DNA from: JAOUEE01 sp051011595
GTDB taxonomy: Bacteria; Actinomycetota; Acidimicrobiia; Acidimicrobiales; SHLQ01
Reading direction: 5' to 3'
Assembly (NCBI GenBank): GCA_051011595.1
Contig: JBPCTQ010000012.1
Coordinates: 1-30,719, forward strand
Length of the DNA stretch: 30,719 bases
Shown here: positions 8,041 through 15,739 of the stretch, piece by piece
Position numbering within the stretch: the stretch's first letter is position 1
Layout: every line of letters begins with the position of its first letter
Made by a program: the position numbers and the translations under genes
Notes under the pieces: generated by a model
The model's database searches: none
What the model was told of the DNA's origin: nothing
Seen by the model: the letters and a program-made list of their open reading frames with translations, nothing else

Positions 8041-9783
8041 TCAGCGCCCGCCACGAACCAGTCGGCCGGGCCGGGCACCGGTGTCGACACCGTTCTTGCG
8101 GGTGATCTGACCGTTGACCATCGTGTAGTCGTACCCGGTGGCGTGCTGTAGCAACCGGCGACCTCCGGCGGGAAGATCGTGGGCCAGCGTGGGCTGGCTG
8201 AGCTTCAGTCGCTGGTGGTCGATGACGTTGAGATCGGCCCGTTTGCCGACTTCGATGGTGCCTCGGTCGGTGAGGCCGTACAGGTGAGCGGTGTCGCGTG
8301 CCTGTTTGCGAACCACCCACTCGAGATCGAGCTGCTCGCCCCGAGTGCGGTCGCGAGCCCAGTGGGTGAGCAGGTAGGTGGGGATCGACGCGTCGCAGAT
8401 CATGCCGCAGTGCGCACCACCGTCGGAAAGCCCCGACACCCCCTGGGGGTGGGTCAACATCTCACGGGTGGCGTCGCTGTTGCCGTAGCTGTAGTTGAAC
8501 AGCGGCATCATCATCATGGCCCGGCCGTCATCGGCCGTGAACATGTCGTAGAAGAAGTCGAAGATGTCGCGGCCCTCGGCTTCGGCCTGGGCCGCAGCCG
8601 ACTTCTCCGGGCCCGGCTCGTAGTCGGGCGGATCACCGAGGCTGAACACTTTGTCGGGCAACATGGCGAACAGGGCGTTGAGCCCGTCGAACAGCTTGGT
8701 CGGATCGGGGGGCAGATCGTCCTCGGCCAGGATGGCGGCCCGCACTCCCGGCTTGGCCATCTCCGCGATCAACTCTTCGAAGGGGAGGCGCTCGGCCAAC
8801 TCGACATAGGTGGGTCGTTTGGTGAACGGATGATGGGTCTGGAGACCGACGATCATGCCGAAAGGACGAGCGGCCACCTGGGGGTACACCGCCGCACCCC
8901 GGTCGACGGCCTTGAGCGACTCGTCCATGAGTTCGCGCCACATGTCGGGAGCGGCGTCGACCTGGGTGAGCGCGAACGACACCGGTTGGTCGAACTCGGC
9001 CGACAGGCGGCACATCCAGTCCATCTCCTTGGGCGGCGCGATCAGGTCCATACCGGCGGCGCCGGCCGGCGCCAGCTCGAACACGCCGCCCCCTCCGGCT
9101 CGGAGCGCCTTGCCCAAAGCGAACAGCTCGTCTTCGGCCGCGTAGGTGCCCGGCACCGGTTCGCCGTCGATGGCCTTGTGTCCGAGGGTTCGGCTGGTAC
9201 TCACACCCAGAGCGCCGGCCTCGATGGCCTCCTGCACCAGATCGGCCATGGCCGCGATGTCGTCGCTGTCGGCGGGCTCGTTCTTGGCCCCGCGCTCCCC
9301 CATGACGTAGCCGCGCACGGCACCGTGGGCCACCTGGGTGCCGACGTCGATGCTCAGCTCCCGCTGGTCGAGGGCGTCGAGATACTCGGGGAACGATTCC
9401 CAGCCCCAGGTGATGCCTTCGCTCAGCGCCGAACCGGGGATGTCTTCCACTCCCTCCATGAGCTGGATCAGCCACTCCTCCTGCCCCGGCTGCACCGGGG
9501 CGAAGCCCACGCCACAGTTGCCCATGACCACAGTGGTGACCCCATGACCCGACGAGGGGTTGAGCTCCTCGTCCCACGTGACCTGGCCGTCGTAGTGCGT
9601 GTGGCAGTCGACGAACCCGGGGGTGACGAGGCGATCGGTGGCGTCGATCTCGGTGACCGCCTCGCCCTCGATGGCCGGCCCGACGGCGACGATGGTGCCG
9701 TCGGAAACGGCGACATCGGCTCGACGGCGGGTCCCCCCGGTGCCGTCGACAACGGTGCCGTTGCGGATGATCACGTCGTACAT
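8041..9783 (-). CDS. N-acyl-D-amino-acid deacylase family amidohydrolase
   Basis: A 580-aa metal-dependent amidohydrolase of the D-aminoacylase type (amidohydrolase family 3). It opens with the usual small beta-sandwich strand pattern (YDVIIRNGTVVDGTG), followed by PGFVDCHTHYDGQ with the metal-binding HTH at 61-63. GVTTVVMGNCGVGFAP is a D-aminoacylase signature, GALGVSTSRT follows, and GLSDGGAHCGM contains the conserved Asp near the C-terminal end of the barrel. The C-terminal GTIEVGKRADLNVID closes the sandwich domain. The length fits the family. The ATG at 9783 has GGGGAG 6 nt upstream. It is the first gene of a two-gene operon with the serine hydrolase and is divergent from pstS, sharing the 178-bp region that holds the PHO box. 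The exact substrate is not deducible. Confidence 0.9.
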   Translation of the reverse strand: MYDVIIRNGTVVDGTGGTRRRADVAVSDGTIVAVGPAIEGEAVTEIDATDRLVTPGFVDCHTHYDGQVTWDEELNPSSGHGVTTVVMGNCGVGFAPVQPGQEEWLIQLMEGVEDIPGSALSEGITWGWESFPEYLDALDQRELSIDVGTQVAHGAVRGYVMGERGAKNEPADSDDIAAMADLVQEAIEAGALGVSTSRTLGHKAIDGEPVPGTYAAEDELFALGKALRAGGGGVFELAPAGAAGMDLIAPPKEMDWMCRLSAEFDQPVSFALTQVDAAPDMWRELMDESLKAVDRGAAVYPQVAARPFGMIVGLQTHHPFTKRPTYVELAERLPFEELIAEMAKPGVRAAILAEDDLPPDPTKLFDGLNALFAMLPDKVFSLGDPPDYEPGPEKSAAAQAEAEGRDIFDFFYDMFTADDGRAMMMMPLFNYSYGNSDATREMLTHPQGVSGLSDGGAHCGMICDASIPTYLLTHWARDRTRGEQLDLEWVVRKQARDTAHLYGLTDRGTIEVGKRADLNVIDHQRLKLSQPTLAHDLPAGGRRLLQHATGYDYTMVNGQITRKNGVDTGARPGRLVRGGR

Positions 9784-9877
9784 GGCTGGCTCCCCGAGAG
9801 TCGGACTCGAACAACCTTAGAACAGCCGCTCGATTGCTCCCCACCGTGCTCGGTCGCCGTCGAGGACCGTCATCGGG

Positions 9878-9921
9878 GTTCACCAGCTGTTCACCTGGCG
9901 CGCGGCCCTCGTTCACCCCGA
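9878..9921 (+). promoter_or_regulatory. PHO box: 11-bp phased GTTCACC direct repeats upstream of pstS
   Basis: Perfect GTTCACC heptamers begin at 9878, 9889 and 9911, exactly 11 and 22 bp apart. The intervening slot at 9900 is degenerate (GCGCGGC), so four 11-nt units fill the site. This matches the direct-repeat-unit architecture known for Streptomyces PhoP. The site ends 27 bp before the -10 element of pstS, as expected for an activator next to the -35 region. The cognate regulator is probably the PhoP/RegX3-like protein at 15732. Confidence 0.8.
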
Positions 9922-9948
9922 CGCTCCGGTCCAGCAACCCTTGCTGTC

Positions 9949-9954
9949 TAGGTT
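9949..9954 (+). promoter_or_regulatory. -10 element of pstS, probable leaderless transcript
   Basis: TAGGTT fits the actinobacterial TANNNT -10 consensus and ends 7 nt before the ATG at 9962, so transcription would start at or next to the start codon. No Shine-Dalgarno sequence lies before this ATG, which supports a leaderless mRNA. No good -35 hexamer is seen, as expected for an activator-dependent promoter. Confidence 0.5.
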
Positions 9955-9961
9955 CGCCTCC

Positions 9962-11044
9962 ATGAGCGAAACAGCCGATCCCCGCCCCACCCGCACGAGC
10001 CGATGGCCGGCATTGGTTGCCCTGGCGCTGAGCCTGACGCTCATCGCAGCCGCCTGCGGTTCGAGTGGCGACGGCGGCTCTTCCGATGACAGCTCGGGCG
10101 ACGGAGGTGCCGGCGGCTCCGGAGCAATCAACATCTCCGGCAGCAGCACGGTCGAACCCATCTCGGCCCGGGCGGCGGAGCTCTTCAACGACGACGTGAA
10201 CGCCGACATCGAGATCACGGTCAACGGTCCCGGCACCGGCGACGGCTTCGCCGTGTTCTGCACGGGCGAGACCGATGTCTCCGACGCCAGCCGGACCATC
10301 AAGGGAGAAGAAGCCACCACCTGCGCCGACAATGGCGTGAACTACGTCGAGTTGCTCATCGCCTTCGACGGAATCGCGGTCCTGACCAACCCGGCCAACG
10401 AGGCCATCGCATGTCTCTCCTTCGCCGACCTCTACGCGCTGCTCGGCGCCGAGGCCGACGGCAACTCCCTCTGGAGCGATTCCAACGGGTTGGCCGCCGA
10501 ACTCGGTTCCGACGTGGCGCCGTACCCCGAAGCCGATCTGTTCATCTCGGCGCCCGGAACCGAATCCGGCACCTACGACAGCCTCATCGAGATCGCGCTC
10601 GAAGACATCGGCGCCGAACGTCTGGGCGAGGACGCCGCCACCTTCATTCGACAGGACTTCGCCGGTCAGGCCAACGACAACGTCATCATCGAGGGCATCG
10701 CCGGCAACGAATCCAGCCTGGGATGGGTGGGATTCGCCTTTGCCGACGGGGCCGGCGACACCGTGACGTCGGTCGCCGTTGCCGAGGCGCCGGGCGGCAA
10801 TTGTGTCGAACCCACCGTCGAAACCATCGCCGACGGCACCTACCCCGTGAGCCGACCGCTGTACATCTACGTCAACACAGACCGGATCGCCGAGAACCCG
10901 GCCCTGGCGGAGTACATCGATTTCTACCTCGGTGATGGGTATGTCCCGTCGGTCACCGAAGCATTCGGCGACTCGGGTTACGTCGCCCTGCCCGACGACC
11001 TGCTGGCCGAGACCATCTCGGCGTGGGACGCAGCACGGGGCTGA
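9962..11044 (+). CDS. pstS: Phosphate ABC transporter substrate-binding lipoprotein PstS
   Basis: A 360-aa phosphate-binding lipoprotein that delivers Pi to the PstCAB transporter. The signal peptide ends in lipobox IAAAC (Cys32) and is followed by a Gly/Ser/Asp-rich linker. INISGSSTVEPIS is the canonical PstS N-terminal phosphate-binding segment, and FISAPGTESGTYD supplies the second binding loop, equivalent to the PGxxSGT region of PstS. DVSDASRTIKGEE also matches the family. The ATG at 9962 was preferred over a TTG at 9941 because it starts a proper signal sequence and fits the -10 position. It is the first gene of the pstSCAB-kinase-regulator operon under the PHO box. Confidence 0.95.
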   Translation: MSETADPRPTRTSRWPALVALALSLTLIAAACGSSGDGGSSDDSSGDGGAGGSGAINISGSSTVEPISARAAELFNDDVNADIEITVNGPGTGDGFAVFCTGETDVSDASRTIKGEEATTCADNGVNYVELLIAFDGIAVLTNPANEAIACLSFADLYALLGAEADGNSLWSDSNGLAAELGSDVAPYPEADLFISAPGTESGTYDSLIEIALEDIGAERLGEDAATFIRQDFAGQANDNVIIEGIAGNESSLGWVGFAFADGAGDTVTSVAVAEAPGGNCVEPTVETIADGTYPVSRPLYIYVNTDRIAENPALAEYIDFYLGDGYVPSVTEAFGDSGYVALPDDLLAETISAWDAARG

Positions 11045-11058
11045 ACCCAACCGACCAG

Positions 11059-12435
11059 ATGACCCTCACCGCCACCCGCACCCCTGATCGGTCTCCGCCG
11101 ACCGACGGCGGAGCCGTGGGCTTCCCTGCCGGCCTCGACAAACGAGTGGCTGCCCGCATAGTCGACGTGTTGTTGTTGTTCCCCTTCTACCTGGGGGCGA
11201 GCATCGCCGGCACCGGCCAGGTGGCCGGGGTCGTCATCGCCGCCCTCGGACTGGGCTTTCTGGGATGGAACCAGGTGTGGCGGGTCTCCCGTTCAGGTGC
11301 CTCGATGGGCAAGTCGATCATGGGCGCTCGCGTCGTCTCGGCCACGACCGGCGGTTCGTTGGGGTTGCCCCGGGCCGCGCTGCGCGAGATCACCTTCCTG
11401 GTGCTGTCGTTGCTGTCGCTGGTCACGCTGTTCCGGCGCGACCGGAGAGCCATCCATGACTTGGCGGCCGGCTCCTACGCGAGCGATGGCATCGCCGGCG
11501 ACTCGCTCCGCACCCTCGGCGCAGTTGATGCCGAGGCCCTTCGGGGAGCGCCCGGGCGCCGACAGCGCGAAACCGACATTCGCCGGGTTTTCGCGTTGGC
11601 CGCCGGCACGTCGCTGTTGATCACCGCGCTGATCGCGTTCTCGCTCATCGCCGAGGCCTGGACCTTCATCGTCAACGTCGACCCGGCGGCGCTGTGGGGA
11701 TCCCAGTGGGCGCCCCGGTTCGGCGAGTACGACATCAAGACGCTGATCATGGGCTCGCTGATCGTCACCGCCATCGCCATGTTGGTGGCCCTCCCGGTGG
11801 GCTTGGGCTCAGCCATCTATCTCAGCGAGTACGCCAGCCCTCGTGTACGCAAGGTGCTCAAACCCGCCCTCGAGATCCTGGCCGGCATCCCGTCCGTCGT
11901 CGTCGGGTTCTTCGCGCTCCGTTGGATCGCCCCGAACGTGGTCCAGCGTTTCTCCGACGCCGGCATCTTCAGCCTGTTGGCCGCCGGACTCGGTGTCGGC
12001 CTCTTGACCATCCCCCTCATGGCCTCCATCTCCGAGGACGCCCTCAACTCGGTTCCCCGTGCCCTCCGCGAGGCCTCGGCGGGCCTGGGCGCCACGAAGA
12101 AGACCACCACTGTCCGGGTGGTGCTGCCTGCGGCCGTCTCGGGCCTGGCGGCCGCGTTCATCGTCACCGTGTCCCGGGCCATCGGCGAGACCATGGTCGT
12201 CTTTCTCGCCGCCGGGGGCGGCGGCAACGTGGCCAAGTTCACCGTCGATCCGACCGAACCGGGATCCACCATGACGGCCGCCATGGCCGCCCAGGCCTCG
12301 GGTACCGACTCGGTCGTCGGGGAGGCCCTCACCTTCGAGAGCCTGTTCTTCGTGGGCCTGGTGCTGTTCTTGATCACCCTGGGCCTCAACCTGCTGGCCG
12401 ACCGTTTCGTCCGCCGCGTCCGACAGGCCTACTGA
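11059..12435 (+). CDS. pstC: PstC phosphate permease with an N-terminal RDD domain
   Basis: A 458-aa membrane protein, about 150 residues longer than usual PstC. Residues about 27-142 form an RDD-family domain: DKRVAARIVDVLLLFP with Arg33 and Asp36, GASMGKSIMGARVVS (80-94), LPRAALREITF, and the terminal RRAIHDLAAGSYAS (129-142). Residues about 172-458 are PstC: DIKTLIMGSLIVTAIAML, ILAGIPSVVVGFFAL, the EAA loop EDALNSVPRALREASAGLGA that contacts PstB, and SRAIGETMVVFLAAG. The ATG at 11059 lies 14 nt after the pstS stop; a GTG at 11023 overlapping pstS is possible. One continuous open frame joins both parts. The role of the RDD part is unknown; it adds about three membrane segments and may help assembly or sensing (inference). 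Confidence 0.92.
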   Translation: MTLTATRTPDRSPPTDGGAVGFPAGLDKRVAARIVDVLLLFPFYLGASIAGTGQVAGVVIAALGLGFLGWNQVWRVSRSGASMGKSIMGARVVSATTGGSLGLPRAALREITFLVLSLLSLVTLFRRDRRAIHDLAAGSYASDGIAGDSLRTLGAVDAEALRGAPGRRQRETDIRRVFALAAGTSLLITALIAFSLIAEAWTFIVNVDPAALWGSQWAPRFGEYDIKTLIMGSLIVTAIAMLVALPVGLGSAIYLSEYASPRVRKVLKPALEILAGIPSVVVGFFALRWIAPNVVQRFSDAGIFSLLAAGLGVGLLTIPLMASISEDALNSVPRALREASAGLGATKKTTTVRVVLPAAVSGLAAAFIVTVSRAIGETMVVFLAAGGGGNVAKFTVDPTEPGSTMTAAMAAQASGTDSVVGEALTFESLFFVGLVLFLITLGLNLLADRFVRRVRQAY

Positions 12436-12437
12436 CC

Positions 12438-13409
12438 ATGAAACTCGGAACCGTTCTCAGTCCCCAGACCAAGAAAGAGGTCGAGAAGCAGCTCCAGTCG
12501 GGCGGAGCCGATCTCGGCGGTCTGCTCTTCCGAGCCGCGTTGGCCGCCTGCCTGCTCTTTGCCCTCGTGGTCCTGCTCGTCCTGGTGGCCGATGTGCTCG
12601 ACAAGGGCCTGGGTGTGCTCACCGACCGTGGGTGGGACTTCCTCTCCGCGCCGCTCCGCACCCGATCTGACGAAGCGGGTGTGTTCCAGTCGCTTCGCGG
12701 CACCTTCTGGATCGGCGTGTTCGTCGTGGCCCTCGCCATTCCTTTCGGTATCGGCGCCGCCATCTACCTCGAGGAATACGCCCCCGACAACCGCCTCACC
12801 CGATTCATCGACATCAACATCCGCAACCTGTCGGGTGTGCCGTCGGTCGTGTACGGCATCCTCGGGTTCTCGATCTTCGTGAAAGCAGCCAACGGGTTCT
12901 TCCCCGACTCGGTCGGTGACCACGCCGGCAAGACCACCGCCGCCGCCGGCGTCACCCTCGCCGTGCTCGTGCTGCCGATCGTCATCATCACCTCGGCCGA
13001 GGCCATCCGAGCGGTACCTCGCGAGATCCGGGAAGGGAGCTACGGCGTCGGCGCCACCAAATGGGACACCATCCGCACCAACGTGCTCCCCTATGCCGCC
13101 CCGGGAATCCTCACCGGCACGTTGTTGTCGGTGGCCCGGGCTCTGGGCGAAGCCGCACCCCTGATCCTGGTGGGTGCGGTCCAGGGTCGACTGGGTTCAC
13201 GGACCGGGTTCTTCGAGCTCGAGCAACTGGGCGAACAGTTCACAGCCATGCCCATCACCATCACCGACTGGGCCACCAAACCCGAGAGCAGTGGGTTCGT
13301 GGCCAATACGGCGGCTGCGATCATCGTGTTGTTGCTGGTCGTACTGTTGGCCAATACGGCAGCGATCCTGCTGCGGAATAGATTCGAGAACAAGAGGGCC
13401 GGCCGATGA
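12438..13409 (+). CDS. pstA: Phosphate ABC transporter permease PstA
   Basis: A 323-aa inner-membrane permease that pairs with PstC to form the phosphate channel. Key segments are SLRGTFWIGVFVVALAIPFG, IYLEEYAPDNRL, INIRNLSGVPSVVYGILGF (a PstA signature), the EAA loop AIRAVPREIREGSYGVGA that contacts PstB, and ARALGEAAPLILVGA. Hydrophobic profiles suggest six membrane segments, and length is normal. The ATG at 12438 lies 2 nt after the pstC stop, and the end overlaps pstB by 4 nt, so the subunits are probably made in fixed proportion. The N-terminal region has a charged Lys/Glu-rich cytoplasmic stretch before the first helix. Confidence 0.95.
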   Translation: MKLGTVLSPQTKKEVEKQLQSGGADLGGLLFRAALAACLLFALVVLLVLVADVLDKGLGVLTDRGWDFLSAPLRTRSDEAGVFQSLRGTFWIGVFVVALAIPFGIGAAIYLEEYAPDNRLTRFIDINIRNLSGVPSVVYGILGFSIFVKAANGFFPDSVGDHAGKTTAAAGVTLAVLVLPIVIITSAEAIRAVPREIREGSYGVGATKWDTIRTNVLPYAAPGILTGTLLSVARALGEAAPLILVGAVQGRLGSRTGFFELEQLGEQFTAMPITITDWATKPESSGFVANTAAAIIVLLLVVLLANTAAILLRNRFENKRAGR

Positions 13410-14263
13410 CCGATGTCCACGTCACCAAGGAGCCGCTGGTGGACGAATCCACATCACTGACCGTCGACGCCGACGAGGTCGACCTGCCCACCGTCCTCGA
13501 GGCCCGCGACCTCAACGTGTACTACGGGGCATTCCGAGCCGTACGCGACGTCGACCTCGACATCCGCGCCCAGCAGATCACCGCCATGATCGGCCCGTCG
13601 GGTTGCGGCAAGTCGACCGTGCTGCGCTGTTTCAACCGCATGAACGATCTCATCGAATCGGCTCGTGTGGAAGGGCAGGTTCTCTACCACGACGTCGATC
13701 TCTACAGCCCCAAGGTCGATGCCGTCGAGGTCCGCCGGCGGATCGGAATGGTGTTCCAGAAACCCAATCCGTTTCCCAAGTCGATCTACGACAACGTGGC
13801 CTATGGGCCGCGCGTGGCCGGCCAACGTCGCGACCTCGACCAACTGGTCGAGCACTCGCTGCAGAAGGCCGCCCTGTGGGACGAGGTGAAGGACCGGCTC
13901 AAGGACAGCGCCCTGGGCCTGTCGGGCGGCCAACAGCAGCGACTGTGCATCGCCCGAGCCCTGGCCGTGGATCCCGACGTGTTGTTGATGGACGAACCCT
14001 GTTCGGCTCTCGACCCGATCGCCACCGGCCGGATCGAGGAACTGATGCAGGAGATCAAGCACGACTACACGATCGTCATCGTCACCCACAACATGCAGCA
14101 GGCCGCACGAGTCAGTGACCGAACCGCCTTCTTCACCGCCGAGGTCAACGAGGAATCCGATCGACGGACCGGACTGTTGGTGGAGTACGACGACACCCAG
14201 ACGGTCTTCTCCAACCCCGCCGACGATCGCACCGAAGCGTACGTGACCGGTCGATTCGGCTAG
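13406..14263 (+). CDS. pstB: Phosphate ABC transporter ATP-binding protein PstB
   Basis: A 285-aa cytoplasmic ATPase that energises PstCA. Walker A GPSGCGKST is at 63-71, the Q-loop FQKPNPFP includes Gln118, the signature LSGGQQQR is at 172-179, Walker B VLLMDEPCSALDP at 192-204 and the switch His at 228 (VTHNMQQAARVSD). MNDLI after the P-loop and the NPFPKSIYDN segment are specific for PstB. About 30 extra acidic residues precede the ATPase domain, slightly more than in most PstB proteins. The ATG start overlaps pstA by 4 nt. The 15-nt gap to the next gene holds its AGGAG ribosome binding site. Confidence 0.97.
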   Translation: MTDVHVTKEPLVDESTSLTVDADEVDLPTVLEARDLNVYYGAFRAVRDVDLDIRAQQITAMIGPSGCGKSTVLRCFNRMNDLIESARVEGQVLYHDVDLYSPKVDAVEVRRRIGMVFQKPNPFPKSIYDNVAYGPRVAGQRRDLDQLVEHSLQKAALWDEVKDRLKDSALGLSGGQQQRLCIARALAVDPDVLLMDEPCSALDPIATGRIEELMQEIKHDYTIVIVTHNMQQAARVSDRTAFFTAEVNEESDRRTGLLVEYDDTQTVFSNPADDRTEAYVTGRFG

Positions 14264-14278
14264 GCAGGAGCCTTCCTC

Positions 14279-15739
14279 GTGAACGAGATCCGCACCCAAC
14301 TCGACGAGCGTCTGGACCACATCGAGAGCCGCCTCAAGGCAATGATCGACGTGGTCGGGCTCCGGACCGAAGCGGTCACCAACGCGTTGTTGGAGGCCGA
14401 CATCAACCGGGCCGACGACATCATCGTGGGCGACGACGAGGTCGACCTCCAGAGCCTCGAAGTCGAGGATTTGTGCATCGCGACCCTGCTGCGCGAACAG
14501 CCGGTGGCCACCGACCTGCGCTTCATCGTCGCGGCCATGCACATGAACAGCGACATCGAACGCAGCGCCGATCTCACCACCAACATCGCCAAGGCGGTCG
14601 GCCGTCTGCAAGGGGCTCAGCCCGACGAACGGGTGCGCGAGCTCATCTTGTTGATGTCCCAGCAGGCCCAACAGCTCTTCCACCGGGCCGGCGAAGCGCT
14701 CCAAGCCCGCGACGCGCAACTGGCGGCCACCATCGACGAGCTCGACGACGTGCTCGACGACCTGCACGTGCAGTACATCCAGACCGTGATCCAGAACGCC
14801 CGCCAGGGTGACCTGGTTCCCCAGCAGAGCCTCCAGTTGGCGCTCATCGGGCGCTTTTACGAGCGCATCGGTGATCACGCCGAGAACATCGGTGAACACA
14901 TCATCTATGTGGTCGACGGCACCAGGCCAGGCGAGGAGGCCGCCGTCCGGGCCCAGGCCCGCCGCGACCGGGTGGCCGTTGACGGATCGATTCCCGTCCC
15001 CAGCCGTGGACTGGCCGTCATCGAGTCCGAGGCCGAGGACCGCCGTATCGACGCCATCCGACGAGACTTCGTCGCCAACGTGAGCCACGAGCTGAAGACA
15101 CCGATCGGGGCCATCGTGTTGTTGGCCGAAACGATCGCCGACGCCGACAACGACGATGATCGTGCCCGCCTGGTGGCGCACCTCCGACGGGAGACCAGCC
15201 GGGTCGAGCTCATCATCGACGACCTGCTCGAGCTGACTCGACTCGAAGAGCTCGGGCGCCCCGAGCACACCGATGTGACCGTAGACGACGTCGTCGGCCA
15301 AGCCACCGACACCGTACGGGGCCTGGCCGAGGGGCTGGGCATCGAGATCGCGTTGGTGGGGATTCCCAGCCACGAAACCGTCCCCGGCGACGCCGGTCAG
15401 CTGGTGCGCGCCCTCGTCAACCTCATCGACAACGCCGTGCGCTACAGCGAGTCCGGCAATCAGGTGATCATCGAGGCCGGTCGTGTGGGTGATCACGTCG
15501 AGATCTCCGTCAAGGATCACGGGGTGGGCATCCCCCGCGCCGACCTCGAGCGGGTGTTCGAACGTTTCTATCGGGTCGATCGGGCCCGTAGCCGCGAGAC
15601 CGGCGGCACCGGTCTCGGTCTGGCCATCGTCCGCCACGTCGCCGACAACCACGGCGGTCGGATCTTCGTCGACTCCAAACCGGCCGAGGGTTCAACCTTC
15701 ACCCTGCAGCTTCCTCTGAGCGCCTCGAGCGATGGCTGA
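14279..15739 (+). CDS. PhoU-histidine kinase fusion (PhoU + SenX3/PhoR-like kinase core)
   Basis: A 486-aa soluble protein joining two normally separate parts of phosphate signalling. Residues 1-215 are a full PhoU: repeat 1 has EVEDLCIATLLREQPVATDL and ERSAD (94-98), and repeat 2 has RFYERIGDHAENI (192-204) with the intact metal-binding ExxxD. A linker of about 45 residues leads into a kinase: H-box FVANVSHELKTPIGAI (264-279, phospho-acceptor His270), N-box NLIDNAVRYS (381-390), G1 DHGVGI (413-418), F-box FERFYR (428-433) and G2 GGTGLGLAI (442-450). The kinase closely resembles mycobacterial SenX3, but SenX3's membrane helices and PAS domain are absent and no membrane segment is visible. The GTG at 14279 has AGGAG 8 nt upstream. 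The 3' end overlaps the response regulator gene by 8 nt. No stop or frameshift separates the halves. PhoU presumably controls the kinase in cis while reading the Pst transporter (inference). Confidence 0.93.
   Translation: MNEIRTQLDERLDHIESRLKAMIDVVGLRTEAVTNALLEADINRADDIIVGDDEVDLQSLEVEDLCIATLLREQPVATDLRFIVAAMHMNSDIERSADLTTNIAKAVGRLQGAQPDERVRELILLMSQQAQQLFHRAGEALQARDAQLAATIDELDDVLDDLHVQYIQTVIQNARQGDLVPQQSLQLALIGRFYERIGDHAENIGEHIIYVVDGTRPGEEAAVRAQARRDRVAVDGSIPVPSRGLAVIESEAEDRRIDAIRRDFVANVSHELKTPIGAIVLLAETIADADNDDDRARLVAHLRRETSRVELIIDDLLELTRLEELGRPEHTDVTVDDVVGQATDTVRGLAEGLGIEIALVGIPSHETVPGDAGQLVRALVNLIDNAVRYSESGNQVIIEAGRVGDHVEISVKDHGVGIPRADLERVFERFYRVDRARSRETGGTGLGLAIVRHVADNHGGRIFVDSKPAEGSTFTLQLPLSASSDG

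Noticed and set aside
8179..9951. A 590-codon plus-strand open frame opposite the D-aminoacylase-type gene
   Set aside because: It is a shadow of a well-supported amidohydrolase on the minus strand; its composition is repetitive Gly/His/Val/Glu without domain motifs.
13454..15652. A 732-codon open frame antisense to pstB and the PhoU-kinase gene
   Set aside because: It lies opposite genes with unambiguous catalytic motifs; long antisense frames are expected from GC-rich third positions, and its translation shows no recognisable domain.
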